A stretch of DNA of 64,000 bases from Meiothermus sp. QL-1. GTDB lineage: Bacteria > Deinococcota > Deinococci > Deinococcales > Thermaceae. The notes under the pieces were generated by a model. That model had not been told where the DNA came from. It searched no databases and worked only from the letters and a program-made list of their open reading frames with translations. Of this stretch, positions 35,572 to 46,075 are shown piece after piece. The stretch's first letter is position 1. The number at the start of each line of letters is the position of its first letter. Location of the stretch: positions 372,001 to 436,000 of the forward strand of contig NZ_QQSV01000001.1 in assembly GCF_003351145.1 (NCBI RefSeq), read 5' to 3'. Position numbers and translations under genes: made by a program.

Positions 35572-36372
35572 TTACACCGAAGTCTCGCAGAGAAGCTCGT
35601 AATCTTGCAGTGTAGTTACACTGGGATGCTCGCCGCACACCGGGCAGTCGGGCCGTCGGTGAAAACGCACGGTGTGAAAGCGGGCTTTGAGCCCGTCGTA
35701 GTGGAGCAGCTTGCCGGAGAGCACCTCCCCCAGGCCCAGCAGCACCTTGAGGGCCTCGGTGGCCATCAGGCTGCCCACCACCCCCGGGAGTACGCCAAAG
35801 ACACCGGCCTCGGCGCAGGAGGGCACGCTGTGAGGCGCGGGCGGCTTGGGGAAAAGGCAGCGGTAGCAGGGCCCGCCTTGGTAGTGGAAGACCGAGAGCT
35901 GTCCCTCGAACTGGTGAATGGCCCCGTAGACCAGGGGCTTTCCAAGCAGTACGCAGGCATCGTTGACCAGGTAGCGGGTGGGGAAGTTGTCGCTGCAGTC
36001 CAGGACCAGGTCGTAGGAGGCCAGGATGGGAAGAGCGTTTTGGGCGGTGAGCCGCACCGGGTGGGTTTCTATCTGGATGTGGGGGTTCAGGTCTTGCAGG
36101 CGCGAGCGGGCCACCTCGGCTTTGGGCTGGCCGATGGAGGGGGTATCGTAGAGCACCTGGCGCTGCAGGTTGGAGAGGTCTACCCGGTCCATCTCCACCA
36201 AACCCAGCCGGCCCACCCCGGCGGCGGCCAGGTAGAGCAGCGCCGGCGCGCCGAGCCCTCCGGCCCCCACCACCAAGACCGCGCTCTGCCTGAGCCGGGC
36301 CTGGCCTGCCCCCCCCACGCCGGGTAGCACGATGTGCCGGGCGTAGCGGTCGAGCTCCTCTTTGCTCCACAT
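35572..36372 (-). CDS. moeB: MoeB/ThiF-family adenylyltransferase
   Basis: 266 residues, E1-like enzyme that adenylates the C-terminus of a ubiquitin-fold sulfur carrier. ATP motif VLVVGAGGLGAPALLYLA; R and K/D in NLQRQVLYDTPSIGQPKAE; DCSDNFPTR; zinc cysteines in CYRCLFPKP and CPVCGEH. In Thermus one such enzyme (TtuC) serves several pathways: MoaD and ThiS activation, tRNA thiolation and protein conjugation by TtuB. The JAMM protease at 41195 is a possible functional partner. Confidence 0.92.
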   Translation of the reverse strand: MWSKEELDRYARHIVLPGVGGAGQARLRQSAVLVVGAGGLGAPALLYLAAAGVGRLGLVEMDRVDLSNLQRQVLYDTPSIGQPKAEVARSRLQDLNPHIQIETHPVRLTAQNALPILASYDLVLDCSDNFPTRYLVNDACVLLGKPLVYGAIHQFEGQLSVFHYQGGPCYRCLFPKPPAPHSVPSCAEAGVFGVLPGVVGSLMATEALKVLLGLGEVLSGKLLHYDGLKARFHTVRFHRRPDCPVCGEHPSVTTLQDYELLCETSV

Positions 36373-36416
36373 ACCTCCAGCCTATCCCAAGCGGCCTTCC
36401 CGGGAAGGAAGGCGGC

Positions 36417-36977
36417 TCACAGCCCGAGCACCCGGTGGGGGGTGGCGATCAGGTCCACCCTGCGTTCAGCAGGGCAGGGGAGTTTTTCGAAGAGCATCAG
36501 GGTGTGGGCCAGGGTGGCCCAGGGGGCCGGCACCTCCAGGTTCTTGGGGGGAAAGCCGTAGCCCTTGCCCAGCCATCCCCGCTCCTCGTCCACGGCCACG
36601 CTGCCCACCAGCACCAGATCGATGGGCACCTGGGCCAGCTCAACGGGCTGCCCCAGCCGGGCTGCCTCCCGCACCCGCCTGAGCTGGGAGGGCGACAGCC
36701 CTGCTAGGCTCAGGTACTGGCCTGCCCGGTCGGGGTGTGGCAGGATGACCATCTTGCCGGCCTGCATAGCGGCCTCGCGCAGGGGCTTGAGCACCTGGTC
36801 GGGTCCGGCCAGCACCACCCGGGCCTCCTGCCAGAGGGGAAGGGCCATCAGCCGTTCGGCGGCCCGCCGGGCCCCCACGAAGTTGGGGTGGTGGCCGTGG
36901 GGTGGGGTAGGGTAGAGGGCGGCTTGGTGCCGGGCCAGGGCGTTCCAGACCATCTCGCGCACCTCGCCTTGGTTCAC
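36417..36977 (-). CDS. 5-formyltetrahydrofolate cyclo-ligase family protein
   Basis: 186 residues of the MTHFS fold. The ATP/folate site motif GWLGKGYGFPPKN matches the conserved glycine-rich loop, with VDLVLVGSVAVDEE-like segment (IDLVLVGSVAVDE) before it. Expected to convert 5-formyl-THF to 5,10-methenyl-THF, salvaging folate. The N-terminal substrate motif is divergent, as in thermophile/archaeal homologues. Overlaps the upstream oxidoreductase by 4 bp. Confidence 0.83.
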   Translation of the reverse strand: MNQGEVREMVWNALARHQAALYPTPPHGHHPNFVGARRAAERLMALPLWQEARVVLAGPDQVLKPLREAAMQAGKMVILPHPDRAGQYLSLAGLSPSQLRRVREAARLGQPVELAQVPIDLVLVGSVAVDEERGWLGKGYGFPPKNLEVPAPWATLAHTLMLFEKLPCPAERRVDLIATPHRVLGL

Positions 36978-37582
36978 GGGGGCAGTTTAGCAAAGCGCAG
37001 GGGCTGGAGCTCGTCCAGCCCTTGCAGGTAGCTGCGGTAGGCCTCGAGGGCCGCCTTGCGCTCGGCTTCTGTCATCTCCAAGGGGCCATAGACGATGAAA
37101 GGGGGGAGGACCTCCATGCCGCAGTAGGCCAGGACGCCGTAGTGGATGGGTTCCAGCACCCGCATCAGGTTCCGCTCGGGGGCCTCTTGGTAGTAGGCCT
37201 CGCGGGCCCCCACGGTGACGGAGAGCAGGGCCTTTTTGCCTCGCAGCAGGCCGCTTTCGAAGCTATGGGCCTCGTCGTAGGCGAATCCGTAGGCCAGCAC
37301 CCGGTCTACCCAGCCCTTCAGGATGGCGGGCATGCCGTACCACCAAAGGGGGAACTGCAGCAGGAGCAGGTCGGCCCGCCGCAGTTTTTCCATCTCGGGT
37401 TTGACCGCCTCGAGCTGCCCCTGGAGCTCTTCTTGCGATAGAACCGGGTTGAAGCGCTGGGCGTACAGGTCGGAGAGCAGCACGCTGTGGCCGGCCTGGC
37501 TCAGCGCGCGCAGGGCCATGTCCCGCATGGCTGCGTTGAAGGAGTGGGGGTTGGGGTGGGCATAGACGATGAGCGCGTTCAT
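36974..37582 (-). CDS. NAD(P)H oxidoreductase, flavodoxin-like fold
   Basis: 202-residue FMN/FAD quinone-reductase of the NQO1/KefF/MdaB family: MNALIVYAHPNPHSFNAAM, LLLQFPLWWYGMPAILKGWVDRV and GKKALLSVTVGA. Reduces quinones with two electrons. Heads the operon with MTHFS. Confidence 0.9.
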   Translation of the reverse strand: MNALIVYAHPNPHSFNAAMRDMALRALSQAGHSVLLSDLYAQRFNPVLSQEELQGQLEAVKPEMEKLRRADLLLLQFPLWWYGMPAILKGWVDRVLAYGFAYDEAHSFESGLLRGKKALLSVTVGAREAYYQEAPERNLMRVLEPIHYGVLAYCGMEVLPPFIVYGPLEMTEAERKAALEAYRSYLQGLDELQPLRFAKLPP

Positions 37583-37679
37583 TGGGCTAAAGCCTACGTC
37601 CGGGCATCTTCACCTGCAAGCAATCTGCTAGAGTGTTTTGTTAGGCCCCGGAATCCCTCCGGTCGGCCCAGGGGTGCCC

Positions 37680-38998
<1,319 letters not shown>

Positions 38999-39002
<4 letters not shown>

Positions 39003-39898
39003 GGGCAGAAGCCGAAATCGTGGTGCTCGGCGCGGGGATTGCCGGGCTGGCCGCGGCCCGGCTGCTCCACGAGGCCGGCAAAGAAGTGCTGGTGGTTGCC
39101 CGCGAGCTGGGCGAGGCCAGCCGGGTGCCGGATGCGCTTTTGAACCCGGTGCGGGGCAAGCGCGGGGTGGTGGCCCCCGAGGCCGAGGAGGCCCTGGCGG
39201 CCCTGTGGGACTTCTACCCCCGCTTCGGGCCGGTACGCCGGGGGATTCTCAGGCCCGTGCCCGAGGCGGACCGGGCGGCCTGGAAGGCAAAGCTCGAAGG
39301 CCGGAAAATCCCCCACCAGTGGCTCGAGGAGGGCCTCTACCTGGAAAACGCCGCCTGGCTGCAGACCGCCCCCTTGCTGCACCGCCTGGCCGAGGGGTTG
39401 AACATCCTCTATGCCGAGGTAGAAAGGCTCGAGCACACCACCCTTTATGTGCGCACCCCCGAACCCCGCACCCTGCACGCGGGCCTGGTGGTCTACGCCG
39501 GGGGGGCCCGCGGGGCGCACCTGGTGGGCCTGGGGGGGCGGTTTACGCCGGGTTCGGTGCTCCAGACCCAGGAGCGCTTCGAGCAGGCGCGCTCGTATGG
39601 CGTGTACGCGGCGGGGCACACCCTGGGCGGCAGCTACCTGCCCCACCGGCCCGGCTACACCCCGCACCAGACCCAGCCACAAGAGGTGGAGTGGCTGCTT
39701 TCGGAGGGCGAGAGGCTGCTGGGCTACCGGCCTGTGGTCGCTGCATCCTGGGCCGGGGTGCGCTACCGGATTGACCAGAACTACCTGAAGGAGATTCCCG
39801 GCGGTTATGCCCTCACCGGCTTTGGCTCGGCGGCGTACTTCTACGCTCCGCTCTACGCCCACAGGCTGCTGAAGCGCATCCTGGCAAAATCCTGTTAG
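38999..39898 (+). CDS. FAD-dependent oxidoreductase (DAO-like)
   Basis: 299 residues. Start GTG 38999 overlaps the miaB stop (GTGA). Dinucleotide-binding motif [21 protein letters not shown] at about residues 7-28, and a C-terminal [22 protein letters not shown]. It has the fold of the D-amino-acid oxidase/MnmC FAD domain; the middle sequence [21 protein letters not shown] is family-specific. The position between miaB and thyA could mean a tRNA or folate role, but that is a guess. Confidence 0.75.
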
Positions 39899-39901
39899 AC
39901 T
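39896..39901 (+). promoter_or_regulatory. -10-like box of thyA
   Basis: TAGACT overlaps the preceding stop and ends 7 bp before ATG 39909, leaderless geometry. It may only supplement operon read-through. Confidence 0.35.
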
Positions 39902-39908
39902 GTCGGCG

Positions 39909-40703
39909 ATGCGGCAGTACCACGACCTGATGCGCCATGTGCTCGAGCACGGCATAGACCGCGCCGACCGCACCGGGGTGGGGACCCGCTCCATCTTTGG
40001 CTACCAGATGCGCTTCGACCTCAAAGAGGGCTTTCCCCTGGTCACCACCAAAAAGATCCACTGGAAGAGCGTGGTCTACGAGCTTTTGTGGTTTCTGCGG
40101 GGCGAGACCAACATCCGCTTTTTGCACGAGCACGGGGTGACCATATGGGACGAGTGGGCCGACGCGGCGGGGGAGCTCGGGCCCATCTACGGCAAGCAGT
40201 GGCGGAGCTGGGAGGGGGCCGGTGGCGAGACCATAGACCAGATGGCCTGGGTGGTGGAGGAGATCAGGCACAACCCCGACTCGCGCCGGCTGGTGGTGAG
40301 CGCCTGGAATGTGGCCGACCTGCCTAAAATGGCCCTGCCTCCCTGCCACGTGCTCTTCCAGTTTTATGTGGCAAAGGGGCGGCTTTCCTGCCAGCTATAC
40401 CAGCGCAGCGCGGACGTGTTCCTGGGGGTGCCCTTCAACATCGCTTCCTACGCCCTTCTTACCCTGATGGTGGCCCACGTGACCGGCCTGGAGCCGGGTG
40501 AGTTCATCCACACGCTGGGCGACGCCCACCTTTACCGGAACCACTTTGAACAGGCCCGGCTGCAGCTTTCCCGCGAGCCGCGCCCCCTGCCCAGGGTGGA
40601 GCTCAACCCAGCGGTGCGGAACCTCTTCGATTTCACCTACCAGGATATCGTGCTGGTGGGCTACGATCCCCACCCCCACATCCCCGCGCCGGTGGCGGTC
40701 TAG
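39909..40703 (+). CDS. thyA: Thymidylate synthase
   Basis: 264-residue folate-dependent thymidylate synthase making dTMP from dUMP. Catalytic Cys146 in [12 protein letters not shown], same number as in E. coli; [18 protein letters not shown] and the folate loop [11 protein letters not shown] are present; the C-terminus ends IPAPVAV like E. coli. Length is that of E. coli ThyA. Followed after 3 bp by folA, so the dihydrofolate produced is recycled next door. Confidence 0.97.
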   Translation: MRQYHDLMRHVLEHGIDRADRTGVGTRSIFGYQMRFDLKEGFPLVTTKKIHWKSVVYELLWFLRGETNIRFLHEHGVTIWDEWADAAGELGPIYGKQWRSWEGAGGETIDQMAWVVEEIRHNPDSRRLVVSAWNVADLPKMALPPCHVLFQFYVAKGRLSCQLYQRSADVFLGVPFNIASYALLTLMVAHVTGLEPGEFIHTLGDAHLYRNHFEQARLQLSREPRPLPRVELNPAVRNLFDFTYQDIVLVGYDPHPHIPAPVAV

Positions 40704-40706
40704 GCC

Positions 40707-41195
40707 ATGGACCGGCGGATTGCCCTGGTGGCCGCCATGGACCGCAACCGGGCCATTGGGCGGGAGGGGGCGCTTCCCTGGCACCTACCCGACGACCTTC
40801 GGCGGTTCCGCGCCCTTACGCTGGGCAAGACTGTTCTTATGGGGCGCAGGACCTACCAAAGCATCGGGCGGCCCCTGCCCAAGCGGCGCAACGTGGTGCT
40901 GACCCGCGACCCGGAGTTCAGGGCGGGGGGCCTCGAGGTGGTGCACAGCCTGGAGGAGGCCCTAGCGATAGATGAGGAGCTCGTGATTATCGGAGGCGGC
41001 CAGGTCTACGCCCTCTTCCTGCCCCTGGCCACGCACATGCACCTGACCCGGGTAGAGGTGGAGGTGCCGGGGGCCGACGCCTTTTTCCCCCCCTGGCGCC
41101 CTGAAGAGTGGAGCCTGGTCTACCGCGAGTTCCACCCTGCCGATGCCCGCCACGCCTACGCCTTTGAGTACCAGGACCTCGAGCGGAGGGCGTGA
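40707..41195 (+). CDS. folA: Dihydrofolate reductase
   Basis: 162 residues. N-terminus IALVAAMDRNRAIGREGALPWHLPDDL carries the Met20-loop and the catalytic acidic residue near 30; TVLMGRRTYQSIGRPLPKR and IIGGGQVYALFLPLA bind NADPH. Regenerates tetrahydrofolate consumed by ThyA. Start ATG 40707, 3 bp after thyA. Confidence 0.95.
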   Translation: MDRRIALVAAMDRNRAIGREGALPWHLPDDLRRFRALTLGKTVLMGRRTYQSIGRPLPKRRNVVLTRDPEFRAGGLEVVHSLEEALAIDEELVIIGGGQVYALFLPLATHMHLTRVEVEVPGADAFFPPWRPEEWSLVYREFHPADARHAYAFEYQDLERRA

Positions 41196-41578
41196 TGCTG
41201 CGCGTACCCCGGGCCTGCCTCGAGCAAACCCTGGCCCACCTGCGGGCGGTTTGGCCCGAAGAAGGGGTAGGGCTCTGGCTGGGCCGGGCCGGGCGGGTGC
41301 TGCGGGTCCAGCCCCTGGCCAACCGGCACCCCACCCCCCGGGTGGCCTACCGCGCCGACCCCCAGGCCCTGCTCGAGGCCCTGCGGGCTGCTGAGCGGGC
41401 AGGTTTGGAGCTGCTGGCCATCTACCACTCCCACCCCCAGGGCCCCCCCTGCCCCAGCGAGGCCGACCGGGCCCAGGCCTACTGGCGGGTGCCCTACGTG
41501 ATCTTCGACCTGAAGGGGGGCGGCTTCCGCGCCTACCGGCTGCCCGAGGGGGAGGAGGTGGAGGTGGTGGAAGAGTGA
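41195..41578 (+). CDS. JAMM/MPN+ metalloprotease-like protein
   Basis: 127 residues, a compact Mov34/JAB1 domain. The JAMM zinc motif is complete: IYHSHPQGPPCPSEAD with an upstream Glu in the first helix (WPEEGVGLWLG). Such enzymes cleave isopeptide or sulfur-carrier bonds; in Thermus a homologue is reported to act on conjugates of the ubiquitin-like TtuB. The start ATG 41195 overlaps the folA stop and has GGAGGG four bases before it; GTG at 41192 is the alternative. Confidence 0.85.
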   Translation: MLRVPRACLEQTLAHLRAVWPEEGVGLWLGRAGRVLRVQPLANRHPTPRVAYRADPQALLEALRAAERAGLELLAIYHSHPQGPPCPSEADRAQAYWRVPYVIFDLKGGGFRAYRLPEGEEVEVVEE

Positions 41579-41580
41579 GG

Positions 41581-41970
41581 CTAGCCGAGGCCCCAGATGG
41601 CGGCGGGGGCCAGCTCCACCAGGTTGCCCGCCGGGTCGCGCACGTAGAGGCTGCGGCCTCTTGGCCACTGGGCCCAGGTTACCTTGTGGCCGTGGGCTTG
41701 GAGCCGCTCGGCCCAGGCCTCCAGCGCCTCCGCCGGAACGCGAAAGCAGACGTGCACCGCTCCTTCGGCCCCGTGGGGGGGCAGGCTGCTTTCCTGCAGG
41801 GTGGCCTGGGGGTTGAAGACCAGAAAGACCCCGTCTCCTGCCCGGAAGAACAGGTGCCGTCCCGGCTCCTCGGCGAAGAGCTCCAGCCCCAAAACCCCCT
41901 GGTAAAATCCGCGCGCCGCCTCCAGGTCGGCGGCGTAGAGGCAGGTCTCCAGCACCCCCGCTATACGCAT
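41581..41970 (-). CDS. Glyoxalase/VOC-family protein
   Basis: 129 residues, one glyoxalase I-type unit: LETCLYAADLEAARGFYQGVLG, the HVCFRVPAEALEAWAERL repeat half, and a terminal RDPAGNLVELA metal/substrate motif. Resembles fosfomycin-resistance or catechol-dioxygenase-like VOC members; substrate unknown. Converges with the JAMM gene and follows malQ by 12 bp on its strand. Confidence 0.82.
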   Translation of the reverse strand: MRIAGVLETCLYAADLEAARGFYQGVLGLELFAEEPGRHLFFRAGDGVFLVFNPQATLQESSLPPHGAEGAVHVCFRVPAEALEAWAERLQAHGHKVTWAQWPRGRSLYVRDPAGNLVELAPAAIWGLG

Positions 41971-41982
41971 GCTCTTTCCAGA

Positions 41983-43482
41983 CTACACCCGCCCGTGGCT
42001 CGCGGCCAGCGCCCGCAGGCTTTGGGCCAGCTCCGCGGAGAGCGCCCCAGCAGGATAGCGCCAGGCCCAGTTGCCCTCCGGCCGCCCAGGGTGGTTCATG
42101 CGGGCCTCGCTGCCTAGGCCCAGCAGGTCCTGCAGAGGAAGGATAGCCAGCCGGGCAGGGCTTTTGAGGGCCAGCTCGGCCAGGGCTCCCGGCACCTCCT
42201 GCTCGGCAAGGCAGCGGATGCCCTCCCGGGCTAGGTAGCGGCGCAGGAAGGCGCGTTCGGTCTCTGGGGCGGTGCGGTACCAGCCCAGACTGGTGTCGTT
42301 GTCGTGGGTGCCGCTGTAGACCACCACGTTGCCGTGGGCGGGGTAGTGGTGGGGCAAAAAGGCGTTTTCCTCGCCGGTGAAGGCGAACTGGAGCACCTTC
42401 ATGCCGGGGAAGCCCAAGGCCTCGCGCAGGGCCTCTACCTCAGGGGTAATCACCCCCAAGTCCTCGGCCAGGATGGGCATCTTGCCCAAAACAGCCTCCG
42501 CTGCCCGGAAGAGCTTCTCCCCTGGGGCCTTGACCCAACGGCCCTCCACCGCATCGGGCCGCCCGAAGGGCACCGCCCAGTAGGCCTCGAAGCCGCGGAA
42601 GTGGTCGATGCGCACCAGGTGGTAAAGCCGCAGCGCCTGCCGGAAGCGCTCGATCCACCAGCTAAAGCCCTCTTCCTCCATCGCCTCCCAGCGGTAGAGG
42701 GGGTTGCCCCAGAGCTGGCCCTTTTCGGAGAAGTAGTCGGGGGGTACCCCGGCCACCACCGTGGGCTGGCCGGCGGCGTCCAGGTGGAAGTATTCCGGAT
42801 GGGCCCAGACGTCGGCCGAGTCGAAGGCCACGAAGATCGGCATGTCGCCGATGAGGCCCACCCCCTGGGCCTCGGCGTAGGCCCTGAGCTCGGCCCAGGC
42901 GCTGTAGAAGAGCCACTGCAACCACCGGTGGAAGCCCACCTCCTGCGCCAGCTCCTCCTTGGCCTGCTGCAGGGCCTGGGGCTCGCGGCTGCGCAGCTCG
43001 GGGGGCCACTGGTTCCAGGGCTTCCCATCGAAGCGGTCCTTGAGGGCCATGAAGAGGGCGTAGTCCTCTAGCCAGCCCTTCTCGGCCTTGACGAAGGCCT
43101 CCAGGGCGGCTTTTTCCTCTGGGGTGGCCCGTTTTTGGAAGCCGGCGTAGGCCTTCCGCAGCAGGGGCCAGCGGGTGCGGTAGAGCCAGCCGTAGTCCAC
43201 CCGTTCGGCATGAATGGGTGGCGGGGCTTCTTCCAGCCAGCCCTTTTGCTGCAGCCTCCCGGGGTCGATTAGGTAAGGATTACCCGCAAAGGCCGAGAAG
43301 GCCTGGTAGGGCGAGTCGCCGTAGCCGGTGGGGCCCAGGGGCAGTACCTGCCACCAGCGGGCCCCGGCCGTGGCCAGCCAGTCGAGGAAGGCCCGGGCCG
43401 CAGGGCCCAGGGTGCCGATACCCCAGGGCCCGGGCAGGCTGGTGGGGTGGAGCAGCACCCCAAACGAGCGCTCTAGCGGCAT
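41983..43482 (-). CDS. malQ: 4-alpha-glucanotransferase (amylomaltase)
   Basis: 499-residue GH77 enzyme that transfers maltooligosaccharide chains. N-terminus RSFGVLLHPTSLPGPWGIGTLG is typical of Thermus amylomaltase (500 residues). Catalytic nucleophile Asp in LVRIDHFRGFEAYW, acid Glu in PILAEDLGVIT, stabilising Asp in YSGTHDNDTSLGW. Cytoplasmic glycogen/maltodextrin metabolism. No maltose uptake genes are directly adjacent, although a sugar-type binding protein lies at 50.7 kb. Confidence 0.95.
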   Translation of the reverse strand: MPLERSFGVLLHPTSLPGPWGIGTLGPAARAFLDWLATAGARWWQVLPLGPTGYGDSPYQAFSAFAGNPYLIDPGRLQQKGWLEEAPPPIHAERVDYGWLYRTRWPLLRKAYAGFQKRATPEEKAALEAFVKAEKGWLEDYALFMALKDRFDGKPWNQWPPELRSREPQALQQAKEELAQEVGFHRWLQWLFYSAWAELRAYAEAQGVGLIGDMPIFVAFDSADVWAHPEYFHLDAAGQPTVVAGVPPDYFSEKGQLWGNPLYRWEAMEEEGFSWWIERFRQALRLYHLVRIDHFRGFEAYWAVPFGRPDAVEGRWVKAPGEKLFRAAEAVLGKMPILAEDLGVITPEVEALREALGFPGMKVLQFAFTGEENAFLPHHYPAHGNVVVYSGTHDNDTSLGWYRTAPETERAFLRRYLAREGIRCLAEQEVPGALAELALKSPARLAILPLQDLLGLGSEARMNHPGRPEGNWAWRYPAGALSAELAQSLRALAASHGRV

Positions 43483-43507
43483 ACCAGGGGCAGTCTACCA
43501 CCCCTGT

Positions 43508-44848
43508 TCAGTCCGCCGCGGCCCGGGCCACCCCCAGCATCTCGTCCACCAAAGCCAGCCCCTCCTCGATGATGTCCAGGGCATAGGCCAGCTCCTCGCG
43601 CTGGATGACCAGGGGCGGGGCCACCCAGAGCATGTGGAAGCGGGTCATGGCGTAGATGTACCGGGACTTGAGGTGGCCCGCCAGCCGCTGCATCTCGGGC
43701 GAGGTGCCGTTGTAGGGCGCTAGGGGCTCCTTGGTGGTCTTGTCCCGCACCAGCTCGATCACGCTGAATAGCCCTTTGTAGCGCACATCTCCTACGCAGG
43801 CGTACTTCTTGCGCATGGCCTCGAGCCGCTCGGCCAGGTAGCGCCCCTGGACCTCCACGTTCTCGAAGATCTGTTCCTCCTCGTAGACCTCTAAGTTGGC
43901 CAGGGCCGCTGCGCAGGCCAGGGGGTGGCCCGAGTAGGTGAGGCCGCCCCACAGGGTGTTCTTCTCGAAGAACTCGGCGATGGGCTCGGAGACGATGACC
44001 GCGCCCAGGGGAATATAGCCGCTGGTGAGGCCCTTGGCGCAGGTCACGATATCGGGCTTGATGCCGTAGTGCTGGGTGGACAGCCACTTGCCGGTGCGGC
44101 CGAAGCCGCTCATCACCTCGTCGGTGATGAGGAGTATCCCATACTTGTCGCACAGGGCCCGAAGCCGGGGGTAGTAGTCGTCGGGGGGAACCAGCACCCC
44201 GTTCGAGCCGGTGATGCCCTCTACTATGATGGCCGCGATGGTGTGGGGTCCCTCGAGCTCGATCACCTCCTCGATGTGGCTCACACACTCCCGCCGGCAG
44301 GTGTCCACGGTCTTGCCGAAGGGGCAGCGGTAGCAGTAGGGGTCGAAGACCCGCACGATGCCGGGAATCCCTGGCTCCACAGGCCAGCGCCTAGGGTCGC
44401 CGGAGGCGGTCATGGCCCCCATGGTGGCCCCGTGGTAGCTGCGGTAGCGGGCGATGATCTTGTCTCTTCCGGTGTAGAGCCGGGCGATTTTCATGGCGTT
44501 TTCGTTGGCCTCGGCCCCCCCTAGGGTGAAGAAGCTCTTGGCCAGGCCGGTTACCTCGGCCAGCTTTTTACCCAGCCTGCCCCTGGGCTCGGTGGCGAAG
44601 TTGGGCCCGGCGAAGCAGAGCTCATCCACCTGGCGCTTGATGGCCTCGAGCACCTTGGGGTGCTGGTGGCCCACGTTCATGTTGATGAGCTGGGCGTTGA
44701 GGTCGAGCCACTTGTTGCCGTCCCCGTCCCAGAACCAGACCCCCTCGGCTCGGGCCATGTGGATGGGGTTGGCGGTGCTCTGCGCCGACCACGAAAACAG
44801 CGTGTAGTCGCGGTTTTCCTGAATTACTTCCCTGGACGGACGTTCCAT
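43508..44848 (-). CDS. Class III (omega) aminotransferase
   Basis: 446-residue PLP-dependent aminotransferase of the aspartate-aminotransferase superfamily class III. PLP lysine in IVTCAKGLTSGYIPLGA; LLITDEVMSGFGRTG; GGAEANENAMKIAR. A cysteine cluster PYCYRCPFGKTVDTCRRECV is unusual and may bind metal or form disulfides. It resembles taurine/beta-alanine--pyruvate or acyl-amine transaminases; substrate is not determinable. Start ATG 44848 has GGGGAGG upstream. Under a promoter with an overlapping palindrome (next entries). Confidence 0.87.
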   Translation of the reverse strand: MERPSREVIQENRDYTLFSWSAQSTANPIHMARAEGVWFWDGDGNKWLDLNAQLINMNVGHQHPKVLEAIKRQVDELCFAGPNFATEPRGRLGKKLAEVTGLAKSFFTLGGAEANENAMKIARLYTGRDKIIARYRSYHGATMGAMTASGDPRRWPVEPGIPGIVRVFDPYCYRCPFGKTVDTCRRECVSHIEEVIELEGPHTIAAIIVEGITGSNGVLVPPDDYYPRLRALCDKYGILLITDEVMSGFGRTGKWLSTQHYGIKPDIVTCAKGLTSGYIPLGAVIVSEPIAEFFEKNTLWGGLTYSGHPLACAAALANLEVYEEEQIFENVEVQGRYLAERLEAMRKKYACVGDVRYKGLFSVIELVRDKTTKEPLAPYNGTSPEMQRLAGHLKSRYIYAMTRFHMLWVAPPLVIQREELAYALDIIEEGLALVDEMLGVARAAAD

Positions 44849-44868
44849 ATGGCCTCCCCTCTAGGGTG

Positions 44869-44879
44869 ATTGGTCCAAT
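44869..44879. promoter_or_regulatory. Candidate operator at the aminotransferase promoter
   Basis: ATTGG-A-CCAAT palindrome (11 bp, perfect arms of 5) covering the end of the -10 box and the predicted start site of the minus-strand aminotransferase promoter, where a repressor would block it. Confidence 0.45.
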
Positions 44880-44906
44880 GTTAGACCCAGGGCCTTTGGG
44901 GAGCAA
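44878..44906 (-). promoter_or_regulatory. Promoter of the class III aminotransferase gene
   Basis: Minus-strand TTGCTC (44906-44901), exactly 17 bp, TAACAT (44883-44878). The transcript has a leader of about 25 nt with a good GGGGAGG ribosome-binding site. Confidence 0.5.
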
Positions 44907-44963
44907 TGGACAGAGTGTAAAAGAAACATGCGTTTTTCTTATCTGGCGGAAAAAGTTTTCCTT

Positions 44964-45986
44964 TTAGCTGCGCAGGGGGTTGGGGGTGAGCCGGAGCTCA
45001 ATCCGCAGAATTTGGCCGCCGCGCCTTATGGTGAGGACCACGCTGTCGCCCACCTCCTTGCTGCGGATGTAGCGCTGCAACGCGGTCACGTCGTTGAAGG
45101 GGCGGCCGTCGGCCTCGAGGATCACGTCGAACTCATACACCTCCCGCCCGTTCTCCCGCCGCACGCTGAGGCCCCGCAGGCCGGCCCGCTCAGCAGCCCC
45201 GCCCCGCAGGAGGCCGCGGATGAGCACCCCCTCCTTGGGAATGCCCAGGAGGGCTGCGGTCTCGTCGTCGATGGGGGCGAGCTGGACCCCGATGTAGGGC
45301 ACGTCCCGCCGGCGGCCGGCTTGCAGTTGGGCCAGGACCTGGTCGAGGCCGAGCAGGGGCGAGAGGTAGCTCTCGAAGACCCCGTTGGGCTGTCCGATGG
45401 CCACCACCACCGCCACCACCCGCCCGGCTTGGTTGAGCACCGGCCCGCCCGAGTCGCCGGGGGCCAGGGGGATGTTGGTGGAGATGGCGATGGAGTTGAA
45501 GAAGGGGAAGATGTCCCGCTCCACCGAGCCCACCACCCCGTAGCGGGGGGCGATGAACTCGCCCCGGGAGTTGCCGATGGCCAGCAGAGGCTCGCCCACC
45601 TGGGGGCCGGTGCGGGTCTCGAGGGGCAAGGAAGGGACCGGGGCGCGCACCTGGGCTTTGAGAATAGCCAGGTCGCGAAACTCGTCGTAGCCCACAAGCT
45701 CGGCGGGGAAGCTCTCCCGTCGGCTGTTGACCACCCGCAGGCTGCGGCTGCCTTCCACCACGTGGTAGGCGGTCATTACCAGGCCTTCGGGGCTGATGAA
45801 GAAGCCCGAGCCGGTGCCCTCAGGGATGGTCTCGATGCGCAGCGCCGCGGGGAGGGCCCGGTTGTAGACTGGCTCGAGCAGGTTCCGAATCTCGGCCCCG
45901 CGCAGGGGCTGGGACGGCTGGGCGAGGATGGCCAGCAGGCCGCCCAGGGGGGCCAGGAGCGCCGCAATCCAGAAAAGACGCCGCAT
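44964..45986 (-). CDS. htrA: HtrA/DegP-like serine protease with one PDZ domain
   Basis: 340 residues. N-terminal signal anchor (LFWIAALLAPLGGLLAILA). Trypsin-like domain with the complete triad: His75 in MTAYHVVEG, Asp105 in YDEFRDLAIL, Ser179 in APGDSGGPV. A single C-terminal PDZ domain (about 240-335; GVLIRGLLRGGAAERAGLRG). Secreted or membrane-anchored envelope quality-control protease. Divergent from prpC; the gap has a TAGCCT/AGGCTA palindrome at 46000-46013. Confidence 0.92.
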   Translation of the reverse strand: MRRLFWIAALLAPLGGLLAILAQPSQPLRGAEIRNLLEPVYNRALPAALRIETIPEGTGSGFFISPEGLVMTAYHVVEGSRSLRVVNSRRESFPAELVGYDEFRDLAILKAQVRAPVPSLPLETRTGPQVGEPLLAIGNSRGEFIAPRYGVVGSVERDIFPFFNSIAISTNIPLAPGDSGGPVLNQAGRVVAVVVAIGQPNGVFESYLSPLLGLDQVLAQLQAGRRRDVPYIGVQLAPIDDETAALLGIPKEGVLIRGLLRGGAAERAGLRGLSVRRENGREVYEFDVILEADGRPFNDVTALQRYIRSKEVGDSVVLTIRRGGQILRIELRLTPNPLRS

Positions 45987-46075
45987 GCTTCCCTCCGCCT
46001 AGCCTCCAGGCTAAAGGGAGAGGAGGTCGGTGGGGGGGCTCGAGCACACAGTTATCGCGCGGTTGCCCTGCAGGG

